NCBI GenBank assembly: GCA_021153185.1
Contig: JAGKTY010000003.1
Span: forward strand, 47,649-111,648
DNA length: 64,000 nt
Direction of reading: 5' to 3'
Source: Lachnospiraceae bacterium
Lineage (GTDB): Bacteria > Bacillota > Clostridia > Lachnospirales > Lachnospiraceae
Shown here: positions 1-7,583 of the stretch, piece after piece
Position numbering within the stretch: position 1 is the first letter of the stretch
Layout of the letters: each line of letters begins with the position of its first letter
The notes under the pieces: model-generated
Database searches by the model: none
What the model saw: only the letters and a program-made list of their open reading frames with translations
Told to the model about the DNA's origin: nothing
Made by a program: the position numbers and the translations under genes

Positions 1-197
1 AACGTAACATTTTTATTTTTCATAGTATTTTATGTAAAAAGGGAACAAAAAAACACAGAAACGCTTTTTCTGTGCATCCTTGCATATTGTATTTCGACAT
101 TTTTACAAATAACTTTAGTGCCTGATAAAAATTTTGCGAATGACGTTTTTGTATTCATACTTTTTTTCATAAAATGGACGAATAACTTAACTTTTTT
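1..197. other. AT-rich intergenic region, no gene seen
   Basis: This stretch before the first promoter is very AT-rich and holds no reading frame with a ribosome binding site. The only structure I see is a weak 8-bp inverted repeat at 54-74 preceded by seven A residues. Read on the minus strand it resembles a weak terminator, but no minus-strand gene lies before it in the window. Confidence 0.5.
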
Positions 198-226
198 TTG
201 ACAATTTTTCGCATAACTAGTATACT
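198..226 (+). promoter_or_regulatory. sigma-A promoter of the HD-GYP gene
   Basis: A perfect -35 TTGACA (198-203) and a -10 TATACT (221-226) are separated by 17 bases. Transcription would start near 233, giving a leader of about 60 bases before the ATG at 293. The match to consensus is strong and needs no regulator. Confidence 0.85.
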
Positions 227-292
227 TTGCTTATATTATGATGTTTGGCGAAAGACCTTTGACCCGGGCATCATATATAAAGGGGGCATTAT

Positions 293-1384
293 ATGAAAAG
301 AGTAAAAGTTTCACAGCTCGTTCCGGGAATGGTTACGGCCGAGGATGTTTACAACTATTCCGATCAGCTCGTTCTGCCAAAGGGACTTGTACTGAACGAC
401 CAGAGTATTACCAAACTCGAATTTTATGCAATCATGTCAATCAGGATTGAAGAAGCTTCGATGAATGTTGCCAAACCGGAAGTCACTTATTCATCTGCCG
501 GGGAGCAATCGTACTCCGAGCGTTTGAAAAAAAGTCCTGCATTTAAGGAATTTCAGCACACCTTCGACCAAAAGATAGGTTCCATCAAGGGTGCGTTAAA
601 CGATATTGTTGACAAAGGAATGGACGTCGATCCTGATCTCCTTTTAGAGGATACGCTTGCACTGCTCAACAACAGTCATGGTCAGGTCAACGTATTTGAT
701 ATGCTGCGCAATATGCGTAGTTACGATGACCAGACATTTGCACACAGTTTAAATGTTGCACTCATAAGCAATGTTCTTGCAGGATGGCTTCACATGGCGC
801 CGGAGCAGGTTGAACTCGCCACACTTTGCGGCGTTCTGCATGACATCGGCAAACTGGCAATTCCGGAATCGATTGTCAAAAAACCGGACAAGCTGACGGA
901 TGAAGAATTTAACCTCATCAAAACACATACCATTGAGGGCTATCGCATCCTCAAAGACCAGAACATCAATGTTCATATTAAGAATGCCGCCCTTCAGCAC
1001 CACGAGCGTTGTGACGGCTCCGGCTACCCACTCGGATGGACTTCCGACCAGATTGACAAATATGCCAAGATTGTCTCAATTGCTGATGTGTATGACGCCA
1101 TGACCGCATCCCGTGTATACCGTGGTCCGCTTTGTCCGTTTAAAGTAATCGAGATTTTCGAAGAGGAAGGCTTACAGCGTTACGACACCAAATATATTCT
1201 GACATTCCTCGAGAATGTTGCACTCACTTACATCGGCAACAAAGTCCGTCTTTCTGATGGACGCATCGGAAAAATAGTCTTTACCAACAAGACCATGTTG
1301 TCAAAACCGATGATTGAAGGTGAAGACGGTACGTTTATCGATTTAAGCAAAGAATCGAATCTGAGTATTGATGCGATTTTATAA
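293..1384 (+). CDS. HD-GYP domain c-di-GMP phosphodiesterase
   Basis: This 363-residue protein is a predicted cyclic-di-GMP phosphodiesterase. The HD-GYP domain fills roughly residues 145-320. It keeps the metal and signature residues: His151, the HDIGK motif at 183-187, His212, the paired His236-His237 and the GYP triplet at 244-246. The N-terminal 130 residues are a leader domain of the kind often found before HD-GYP domains in Clostridia, with no membrane segment. The start at 293 follows a clear AAAGGGGG ribosome binding site. The gene stands alone, with its own consensus promoter and a strong terminator. Specificity for c-di-GMP rather than cGAMP is inferred from the family. Confidence 0.93.
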   Translation: MKRVKVSQLVPGMVTAEDVYNYSDQLVLPKGLVLNDQSITKLEFYAIMSIRIEEASMNVAKPEVTYSSAGEQSYSERLKKSPAFKEFQHTFDQKIGSIKGALNDIVDKGMDVDPDLLLEDTLALLNNSHGQVNVFDMLRNMRSYDDQTFAHSLNVALISNVLAGWLHMAPEQVELATLCGVLHDIGKLAIPESIVKKPDKLTDEEFNLIKTHTIEGYRILKDQNINVHIKNAALQHHERCDGSGYPLGWTSDQIDKYAKIVSIADVYDAMTASRVYRGPLCPFKVIEIFEEEGLQRYDTKYILTFLENVALTYIGNKVRLSDGRIGKIVFTNKTMLSKPMIEGEDGTFIDLSKESNLSIDAIL

Positions 1385-1398
1385 AGATGATAACGATA

Positions 1399-1430
1399 AA
1401 ACCCCGTAGAGCTTCGGCTCTACGGGGTTT
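1399..1430 (+). terminator. bidirectional rho-independent terminator between HD-GYP gene and murA
   Basis: A 14-bp perfect stem closed by a TTCG tetraloop, with arms 1399-1412 and 1417-1430. The plus strand continues TTTCTTTT-like and the minus strand GGGGTTTT, so it can end both convergent genes. It lies 15 bases after the HD-GYP stop and 4 bases after the murA stop. Confidence 0.95.
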
Positions 1431-1434
1431 CTTT

Positions 1435-2727
1435 TCATCCAACCTTCAATTTGAATTTTTGAAGTTCTTTGTCACTTGTTACTTTTTCGATCTGTGCGCC
1501 AAGCTTACGAAGCTTTGCATCAAAATCCTCGTAACCTCTTTCAATGTATACGATATCATCTACTGTCGTAAATCCATCCGCGGCAAGACCGGCAATGACA
1601 AGCGCCGCACCTGCACGCAGATCCGGTGCACTGATATTGGCACCTGTATATTTGCTCACGCCATCAATAATGGCTGAATTGCCTTCTACTTTAATATTGG
1701 CGCCCATCTTGGTAAGCTCATCTACATATTTGAACCGGTTTTCAAAAATGCTCTCTGTCACGATACTCGTACCGGATGAAAGCGCAAGTGTCACCGCAAT
1801 CTGCGGCTGCATATCCGTCGGAAAACCCGGATATGGAAGTGTTTTAATATGTGTATGGGAAAGTGGTCTGCTCGCAACGACGCGGACTGCATCATCACTC
1901 TCCTCAATCTCACAGCCGATTTCGATTAACTTAGCACTAATCGACTCCAAATGCTTTGGAATGACATTTTTAATCAGCACGTCACCTTTTGTGGCAGCCG
2001 CTGCCATCATAAACGTTCCTGCCTCAATCTGATCCGGAATGACTGCATATTCTGACTTGTGAAGCTTCTGCACACCTTTGATACGGATCACATCCGTACC
2101 GGCACCTTTGATATCAGCGCCCATACTGTTTAAAAAGTTTGCCACGTCTACCACGTGTGGCTCCTTCGCCGCATTTTCCAAAATCGTGCGTCCCTCTGCC
2201 ATCACTGCCGCCATCATGATGTTGATGGTCGCTCCAACAGAAACAACGTCTAAGTAAATATGACTGCCGACAAGCTTCTCTGCCTCAGCAACAATCATAC
2301 CGTGTGCAATTTTGACATCGGCACCAAGCGCCTTAAAGCCTTTGATGTGCTGATCGATCGGTCTGCTGCCAATATTGCATCCGCCAGGCAATACGACCTG
2401 TGCCTTTTTGTATTTGCCAAGAAGTGCACCAAGTAAATAATAGGATGCACGGATTTTCTTGATAAAATCGTCCTCGATGACAACATCATTAATCGTTGCC
2501 CCTGTAATCTCAACCTTGTGTCTGTCGACACGGTTTACGGTAGTACCGATGCTTTCCATAGCCTGAAGCAATACATTTGTATCGCGCACATCCGGCATAT
2601 TGTCAATTGTAACTGTTTCATCGGTCATAATTGCCGCAGCTAATAAACCAAGAGCAGCATTTTTGGCGCCCCCGATTTCTACCTCGCCAACCAAAGGATT
2701 TCCACCCTTAATTGCATATTGTTCCAT
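1435..2727 (-). CDS. murA: UDP-N-acetylglucosamine 1-carboxyvinyltransferase
   Basis: MurA transfers enolpyruvate from phosphoenolpyruvate to UDP-GlcNAc, the first committed step of peptidoglycan synthesis, in the cytoplasm. The 430-residue length is normal. The KNAA substrate-binding motif (residues 22-25) and the active-site loop with the catalytic Cys in GGCNIGSRP (about residue 116) are intact; that Cys is the one attacked by fosfomycin. The ATG at 2727 follows a GAGGTG site. Many Firmicutes carry two paralogues (murAA and murAB/murZ); which one this is cannot be decided from the window. It has its own promoter and terminator, so it is monocistronic. Confidence 0.96.
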   Translation of the reverse strand: MEQYAIKGGNPLVGEVEIGGAKNAALGLLAAAIMTDETVTIDNMPDVRDTNVLLQAMESIGTTVNRVDRHKVEITGATINDVVIEDDFIKKIRASYYLLGALLGKYKKAQVVLPGGCNIGSRPIDQHIKGFKALGADVKIAHGMIVAEAEKLVGSHIYLDVVSVGATINIMMAAVMAEGRTILENAAKEPHVVDVANFLNSMGADIKGAGTDVIRIKGVQKLHKSEYAVIPDQIEAGTFMMAAAATKGDVLIKNVIPKHLESISAKLIEIGCEIEESDDAVRVVASRPLSHTHIKTLPYPGFPTDMQPQIAVTLALSSGTSIVTESIFENRFKYVDELTKMGANIKVEGNSAIIDGVSKYTGANISAPDLRAGAALVIAGLAADGFTTVDDIVYIERGYEDFDAKLRKLGAQIEKVTSDKELQKFKLKVG

Positions 2728-2812
2728 TCCACACCTCGAACATTAATACGATCTATATATATAAAAGATATTTTCAAAAATATGTAGTGACAGTTTGAGT
2801 CATACTATTTTT

Positions 2813-2840
2813 AGTATACCACACCATCATGATTTGTAAA
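2813..2840 (-). promoter_or_regulatory. probable sigma-A promoter of murA
   Basis: On the minus strand TTTACA (2835-2840) and TATACT (2813-2818) are separated by 16 bases. The start would be near 2806, leaving a leader of about 80 bases. It lies just downstream of the terminator of the preceding gene, as expected for an independent unit. Confidence 0.7.
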
Positions 2841-2865
2841 CAATTTGTCTATTATGAAAATTAAC

Positions 2866-2906
2866 AAAAATGTCAAGTAACAAGGGCATTCCTTTGTTAC
2901 TTGACA
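2866..2906 (-). terminator. terminator of the LysM/M23 peptidase gene
   Basis: A 16-bp stem with one G-U wobble (arms 2871-2886 and 2891-2906) has a four-base loop. On the minus strand it is followed by TTTTTG. It lies about 80 bases beyond the stop of the peptidase gene. Confidence 0.88.
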
Positions 2907-2984
2907 CTAATTTTTGCAATTTTTACACCATTTCATGGAAAATCAGTACGATTTTACCCCTTTGCCGGCTGTAAATTGAAATAT

Positions 2985-4556
2985 TTAATTCAAATATTCC
3001 AGCGGATTGACCTGTGAGCCATTAATCAGAAGCTCGAAGTGGATATGCGGTCCTGTGCTTCGTCCTGTGTTTCCACTCAGTGCAATACGCTGTCCTTGTG
3101 ATACGCTCTGTCCCGGCTTCACGAGTATCTTACTCAAATGACCGTATCTGGTCTGTCTGCCATCACTATGGCGCAGATAAATGACATAACCGTATCCACT
3201 ACCCCATCCGGCACGTTCCACAACACCGCCACACGATGCTACAACGGCTGTACCGACCGGCGTTGCCCAGTCGATTCCTCTATGATAGCTGCTTGCACCT
3301 CTCGTTGGTGCTCTGCGTCGTCCAAACTGACTGCTGAGACGCCCGCCGGAAATTGGTTTGATATAGGTTGGCGGAATCTTTGTTCCCCTCTCCACAATCT
3401 TCGGAACTGCCGCCATCGTCACTTCTTCTTTTAAAATCTCTGTCTCGACAACCTTATCGTTATGATAAGAGACAAGCGCAGCAATTTTACGGTGTCCCGC
3501 TGAAGGCTCCTGTCTGACAACCGATTCATTCGTATACCAGTTGTCATTGTCAATATACTGTATCTCAGCCTCGTAGTCTTCCTCGCTGTAAATTTCTTCC
3601 TTGCGGTCGATGGAAAGCTCCGGCTCCGGCATCGTTATAATAAGTTCCTGATCAGCCTTAATGACGGAATTTTCATCCTCGAGTGAATCGTTCATCTCAA
3701 TCAATTTATCGAGCGGAACATTTGTCGTTATGGCAATTTCCGACAAGGTGTCTCCCGGCTGGATTTTGTATACCGCGTTGACTTCCTGATCCTTTGTCAC
3801 ATACTCAATTGCATCTGCAAGCGGCGTGATTGCCCGCTGTGGCACATAGGACTCAACAATCTCAACTTCGTCGCCATACTGCAGATCTACAATGCCGTAT
3901 TCATAATCGTCAAAATCCTTATCACCGCTGCTTACTGTGTTTGCCGTCATCTCTGTCAGCTTGGCTGCAACACCGGCTTCCGGCATCGCAAATGCCGCTT
4001 CCCGGATTTCTTTACTTGAGCGGACAAATGTCGTGAGCACGTTGAGCTCTCTTGTCGGATCAAGCACAATTTCTGCCTGAAACTCATTATTTTGCTGGTA
4101 TTTATCAAGTGCCGCCTGCATCAGCTTTGTGACATCCTGCGCACTTTGCAAATTGACCAGATACTCTTTGATCTTAACAGTGTAAGCAGGAGCTAACTTT
4201 TCAGTCTCATCCGCCCCAAGTACTTCACAAATGCGAGAGACGATCTCCTTGTCGCTATCTGTTTTTCCAAACCATACTTCCCTTCCCTCCACAGTGAAAT
4301 CTGCTTCGGAAAGAATCAGCTCCTCTCTGCCCTCAGCAAGCGTAAGTCTTGCTTCACGCAGCAGCTGAGGCAGCTTTCCCGTATCGCCAATCATTCCGAT
4401 TTCTTTTCCGTTTAGGGAAAGCAGGAACATATTGTCCCCCGTCCGCTTTATTCCACCGAAATTTGGAAAAAAGAAAAATGCAAGAAGACATACAATCAGA
4501 ATCGCACGCATATGTGCCAGACTGATTTCTCTATAAAAACGTGTAAATTTCTTCAT
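2985..4556 (-). CDS. LysM and G5 domain M23 family metallopeptidase
   Basis: A 523-residue membrane-anchored cell-wall endopeptidase. One hydrophobic segment (about 16-32) follows a basic N-terminus. After a long unrecognised region come LysM (about 263-308, peptidoglycan binding), a G5-like domain (about 320-395) and the M23/LytM catalytic domain (about 400-520). The zinc ligands are intact: His425 and Asp429 in HRGID, and His504-x-His506 in GPHIHFEL; His473 in GHLSK is the catalytic histidine. It should cleave peptide cross-links in peptidoglycan outside the membrane. I chose the ATG at 4556, whose GGAGAA site lies about 12 bases upstream. A TTG four codons earlier is too close to that site. 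Confidence 0.92.
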   Translation of the reverse strand: MKKFTRFYREISLAHMRAILIVCLLAFFFFPNFGGIKRTGDNMFLLSLNGKEIGMIGDTGKLPQLLREARLTLAEGREELILSEADFTVEGREVWFGKTDSDKEIVSRICEVLGADETEKLAPAYTVKIKEYLVNLQSAQDVTKLMQAALDKYQQNNEFQAEIVLDPTRELNVLTTFVRSSKEIREAAFAMPEAGVAAKLTEMTANTVSSGDKDFDDYEYGIVDLQYGDEVEIVESYVPQRAITPLADAIEYVTKDQEVNAVYKIQPGDTLSEIAITTNVPLDKLIEMNDSLEDENSVIKADQELIITMPEPELSIDRKEEIYSEEDYEAEIQYIDNDNWYTNESVVRQEPSAGHRKIAALVSYHNDKVVETEILKEEVTMAAVPKIVERGTKIPPTYIKPISGGRLSSQFGRRRAPTRGASSYHRGIDWATPVGTAVVASCGGVVERAGWGSGYGYVIYLRHSDGRQTRYGHLSKILVKPGQSVSQGQRIALSGNTGRSTGPHIHFELLINGSQVNPLEYLN

Positions 4557-4584
4557 AATACGAAACAATTCTCCAATCCCCGTT

Positions 4585-4613
4585 ATTTTACCAAGGATTA
4601 CTTTTCTTGTAAA
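4585..4613 (-). promoter_or_regulatory. probable sigma-A promoter of the M23 peptidase gene
   Basis: On the minus strand TTTACA (4608-4613) and TAAAAT (4585-4590) are 17 bases apart. The promoter lies in the short gap after the flavoredoxin-like gene, so the peptidase gene can be expressed on its own. Confidence 0.7.
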
Positions 4614-4620
4614 GTATCAG

Positions 4621-5253
4621 CTATTTGCGCCTGCTTGCCGGCTTTCCTGCCGGTTTGCGCCTGCGCTTTTCCCTCTGACGTTTTGTCTCCTGTTTTTTGG
4701 CAATCGAGTACCCAAAGGTACCAAGCTTTTTCCCGAGAGAGAAGTATCCTCCATGGCTGTACACAATCGGTTTTGCACGGTCAAGATGGAAGCTTTTTTT
4801 CTCATCCATATATGCCGTATCGACCTGTACGTTTACAACCTCGGCGAGAAACATATGATGGGACCCAAGCTCCAAAATATCCTTCACCCTGCATTCAATG
4901 TTAACCGGCGACTGTGCAATGCCCGGGGTTGCAATCTCCTTCGATGGCTGTTGTGTCAGTCCTAACTTTGCAAGCTTATCCTCATCACGCCCACTCCTCA
5001 CACCACAGTAATCCGTTGCGTACACAAGGTCCTGCGTCGTGAGATTTATGACAAACTCACCTCTTTTTTTGATGAGATCATAGCTGTATCTGCTCGGTCT
5101 GACCGAGATGGAAACCATTGGCGGGTTCGTACATACAGTCCCTGCCCACGCCACAGTAAATGCGTTGACATTTCCTTCCTCGTCCATCGCACTTACGAGC
5201 ACTGCCGGAAGCGGATATAACATATTTCCCGGTTTAAATGAAATTTTTGACAT
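4621..5253 (-). CDS. flavin reductase / flavoredoxin family protein
   Basis: A 210-residue protein of the FMN-binding split-barrel flavin reductase family, most like flavoredoxins. Residues 1-180 form the FMN domain; the N-terminal stretch with PLPAVLVSA and the segment ending in NPPMVSISVRPSRYS are typical. Members bind FMN and move electrons between NAD(P)H or ferredoxin and flavins or other acceptors; the partner here is unknown. The last 25 residues are an unusual Arg/Lys-rich tail, probably disordered, which could bind nucleic acid or phosphates. The start follows an AGGAG site. It lies downstream of the alarmone synthetase gene and may share its transcript through a weak hairpin. Confidence 0.82.
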   Translation of the reverse strand: MSKISFKPGNMLYPLPAVLVSAMDEEGNVNAFTVAWAGTVCTNPPMVSISVRPSRYSYDLIKKRGEFVINLTTQDLVYATDYCGVRSGRDEDKLAKLGLTQQPSKEIATPGIAQSPVNIECRVKDILELGSHHMFLAEVVNVQVDTAYMDEKKSFHLDRAKPIVYSHGGYFSLGKKLGTFGYSIAKKQETKRQREKRRRKPAGKPASRRK

Positions 5254-5292
5254 CTGTTTTCTCCTAACACCTTGTGTCCTGACATGATAACA

Positions 5293-5316
5293 GCCACTTA
5301 AGAACCCTTAAGTGGC
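5293..5316 (-). terminator. hairpin after the alarmone synthetase gene, possible weak terminator
   Basis: A perfect 10-bp stem with an AACC/GGTT loop lies four bases beyond the stop codon. On the minus strand it is followed by TGTTATC, a poor U-tract, so termination may be partial or the hairpin may only protect the 3' end. Confidence 0.5.
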
Positions 5317-5319
5317 CGG

Positions 5320-6015
5320 TTATATTGCTTTCACATCCTCTGATGCAGCTACCTGTTCCGCTGCCTGACGAAGAGCAGCCTGATTGGATGCAAATTCCTG
5401 AATCTGTTCGTTCAAAGAAAGCATCTTTGCATCAAGCTCCGATACCATATTGGCACATTCCACCAATTCCCGTTTGATATCCTCCGGGGCATTGCCTTCA
5501 AACTTGTAATGAATCTTGTGCTCGAGTGTCGCCCAGAAATCCATCGCAACAGTACGAATCTGTATCTCAACCTTGGCATCTACGATGCGGTCTGACAAGA
5601 AAATCGGAACGGTCACGATCAAGTGATAGCTCTTGTAGCCGCTCGGCTTTGGATTCATGATATAGTCCTTCACACTCAAAACGCGGATATCATTCTGATT
5701 GATAATCATCTCTGCAATCCGGTAAATATCAGATGTAAATGAACAAATCACCCGGATACCGGCAATGTCGTTGACATATTTGACCATATTTTCGATGGTG
5801 GATTCATACCCATGTTTTTTTAATTTCTTGACAATGCTCTCCGGTCTCTTAATACGCGACTTAATGTGTTCAATCGGATTGTACTGATGAACATGCTGAA
5901 ACTCGTCATTTAGAATCTCAAGCTTCGTATTAATCTCCTTGAGTGCCGAATTATATATTAAGTTGACTTCCTTCCAACTATCTACGTCGTCTCCACGCAT
6001 TGGCTTAAACTCCAT
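5320..6015 (-). CDS. relQ: small alarmone synthetase, RelA/SpoT-domain GTP pyrophosphokinase
   Basis: A 231-residue protein with a single RelA/SpoT synthetase domain (about 45-175) and no HD hydrolase, TGS or ACT domain, so a RelQ/YjbM-type small alarmone synthetase. It should transfer pyrophosphate from ATP to GDP or GTP to make (p)ppGpp. Family motifs are clear: GIRVICSF, SGYKSYH, and the catalytic Glu region EIQIRT followed by MDFWATLEHK. The C-terminal 50 residues are a helical region of the type used for tetramer assembly. Small synthetases are usually controlled by transcription, and this gene has a good promoter whose spacer carries a small palindrome. Confidence 0.9.
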   Translation of the reverse strand: MEFKPMRGDDVDSWKEVNLIYNSALKEINTKLEILNDEFQHVHQYNPIEHIKSRIKRPESIVKKLKKHGYESTIENMVKYVNDIAGIRVICSFTSDIYRIAEMIINQNDIRVLSVKDYIMNPKPSGYKSYHLIVTVPIFLSDRIVDAKVEIQIRTVAMDFWATLEHKIHYKFEGNAPEDIKRELVECANMVSELDAKMLSLNEQIQEFASNQAALRQAAEQVAASEDVKAI

Positions 6016-6064
6016 ATTTTCACCGCCTTCTGACTGACTTTGTTGTCATGTTTTCGCTATTTTT

Positions 6065-6093
6065 AGTGTAGCACACTTGTGCAAAATAGTCAA
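6065..6093 (-). promoter_or_regulatory. sigma-A promoter of relQ
   Basis: On the minus strand TTGACT (6088-6093) and TACACT (6065-6070) are 17 bases apart. The spacer contains the dyad GCACA-CT-TGTGC (6071-6082), which could be a repressor site or chance. The leader would be about 45 bases. Confidence 0.75.
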
Positions 6094-6128
6094 AATTATA
6101 ATAAAGTTTTTAGATTTTTTAGTAAATT

Positions 6129-6395
6129 TTAATCTTCTTCTATGACCTGCAGTTCCAAATAATCAAATTCAATCTGTTCGATGAAACTGTCCTGCGTAAA
6201 ACGCACCTTATGAAACATCTGAAAATCCTTGATATTCAGCTCCAGCCAAATCGGTACGCCGATATTAAATGTATGGCAAATGCTGTCAAGTCCCTGAAAC
6301 ACCTTATGTGTTCTCGTATCGTCCTGCGCATTTTCGTATACCGTATCCTGCAAAAGATGGTTATCTTTCCAAATTTTTCCCCATAGTCTAAACAT
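6129..6395 (-). CDS. small conserved-looking hypothetical protein
   Basis: An 88-residue acidic protein I cannot assign to a named family. It begins with MFRLWGKIWKDN and has mixed hydrophobic and charged residues with no membrane segment, no cysteine pair and no DNA-binding helix. The frame is supported by an AAAGGA ribosome binding site seven bases before the ATG and by its fit between the galE terminator and the relQ promoter. Similar short proteins starting MFRLWGKI are, from memory, common in Clostridia; that is recall, not a search. Confidence 0.7.
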   Translation of the reverse strand: MFRLWGKIWKDNHLLQDTVYENAQDDTRTHKVFQGLDSICHTFNIGVPIWLELNIKDFQMFHKVRFTQDSFIEQIEFDYLELQVIEED

Positions 6396-6417
6396 GTGGT
6401 GTCCTTTCTGTAATCAG

Positions 6418-6449
6418 AAAAAATCCCGCACCGCAAATGCAGTGCGAGA
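6418..6449 (-). terminator. rho-independent terminator of galE
   Basis: An 11-bp stem with wobble pairs (arms 6424-6434 and 6439-6449) and an ATTT loop. On the minus strand six T residues follow. It lies 17 bases beyond the galE stop and so separates galE from the 88-residue gene. Confidence 0.9.
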
Positions 6450-6466
6450 TACGCATTTCCTTATCG

Positions 6467-7483
6467 CTATGCTTCAAATCCATTTGGATTCTGACTTTGC
6501 CATCTCCAAGAATCTTCACACATCTCTTTGATGCCATTTTTGGCAGCCCAGCCAAGCTCTTCCCTGGCCTTTGTTGCATCCGCATAATTGACAGCGACAT
6601 CACCTGCGCGGCGCTCCTTGATTTCATAAGGAATCTCAACGCCTGTTGCCTCTTCAAAATTCTTCACGATATCAAGCACACTATATCCAATTCCCGTTCC
6701 CAAATTGTAAATCTTAAGTCCCGGATTTTCTGCCATCTTTTGTACCGCTTTGACATGGCCTTCCGCCAAATCGACAACATGGATGTAATCTCTCACACCG
6801 GTACCGTCATGGGTCGGATAATCATTGCCAAAGACGCCGAGGCATTTTAGTTTGCCAACTGCCACCTGTGTAATATATGGCATTAAGTTATTTGGAATAC
6901 CGTTTGGATTTTCTCCAATCTTTCCGCTCTTATGTGCGCCGATTGGATTAAAGTAACGAAGCAAAATGACATTCCATGCCGGGTCAGCTTTTTGAATATC
7001 TGTCAAAATCTGTTCCAGCATACTCTTCGTCCAGCCGTATGGGTTGGTTGCCTCTCCCTTTGGACAATCCTCTGTAAGCGGTACAGTCTTTGGTGTCCCG
7101 TAAACGGTAGCCGAAGAAGAAAAGACGATATTTTTGACTCCATGCTTACGCATGACATCGACAAGCACAAGGGTTCCTGTGATGTTATTGTTGTAATACT
7201 CCCATGGCTTCTGAACGGATTCTCCAACCGCTTTTAAACCGGCAAAATGAATACAGCAATCAATCGTTTCTTTTGCAAATACTTCCTCGAGCCCTTCTCT
7301 ATCCAAAATATCGACCTGATAAAATTTGGCTTCTTTTCCGGTAATCTCTTTGACACGCTCAAGCGATTTCTCACTGGAATTGCAAAGGTTATCCACGACA
7401 ACCACATCATAGCCTGCATTTAACAGCTCCACAACTGTATGACTACCAATAAATCCTGCTCCACCTGTAACTAGTATTGACAT
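6467..7483 (-). CDS. galE: UDP-glucose 4-epimerase
   Basis: A 338-residue short-chain dehydrogenase that interconverts UDP-glucose and UDP-galactose in the cytoplasm, using bound NAD+. The NAD-binding GGAGFIGSH motif is at residues 7-15, the catalytic Ser in SSSATVYG near 124, and the YGWTK catalytic Tyr/Lys pair near 149-153. Length is normal. The neighbour upstream is a UDP-sugar pyrophosphorylase, so the pair could make and epimerise a UDP-hexose or UDP-HexNAc for cell-surface glycans or the Leloir pathway. Whether it also accepts UDP-GlcNAc cannot be read with certainty. Confidence 0.96.
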   Translation of the reverse strand: MSILVTGGAGFIGSHTVVELLNAGYDVVVVDNLCNSSEKSLERVKEITGKEAKFYQVDILDREGLEEVFAKETIDCCIHFAGLKAVGESVQKPWEYYNNNITGTLVLVDVMRKHGVKNIVFSSSATVYGTPKTVPLTEDCPKGEATNPYGWTKSMLEQILTDIQKADPAWNVILLRYFNPIGAHKSGKIGENPNGIPNNLMPYITQVAVGKLKCLGVFGNDYPTHDGTGVRDYIHVVDLAEGHVKAVQKMAENPGLKIYNLGTGIGYSVLDIVKNFEEATGVEIPYEIKERRAGDVAVNYADATKAREELGWAAKNGIKEMCEDSWRWQSQNPNGFEA

Positions 7484-7583
7484 TTCTTCCGTTTCCTCTC
7501 TATCTAAATTTGAACGCTACCATTCAGAGTCCTTTTGCAAAATTACCTTCCCAAGGCTTCTTTCGGAATCCGAAAAGTGGCTT

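Noticed and set aside
54..74. Weak stem-loop that could be a minus-strand terminator
   Set aside because: Only 8 bp with four GC pairs, and no minus-strand gene precedes it in the window.
238..450. 70-codon frame overlapping the HD-GYP start
   Set aside because: It runs across the promoter leader in another frame and has no ribosome binding site; the HD-GYP frame is well supported.
1544..2032. 162-codon open frame opposite murA
   Set aside because: Low-complexity Ser/Ala-rich translation on the antisense of a conserved enzyme; no ribosome binding site.
7484..7583. TTTCGG/CCGAAA hairpin between the pyrophosphorylase gene and galE as terminator
   Set aside because: Short stem with no following T-run; the genes are probably co-transcribed.
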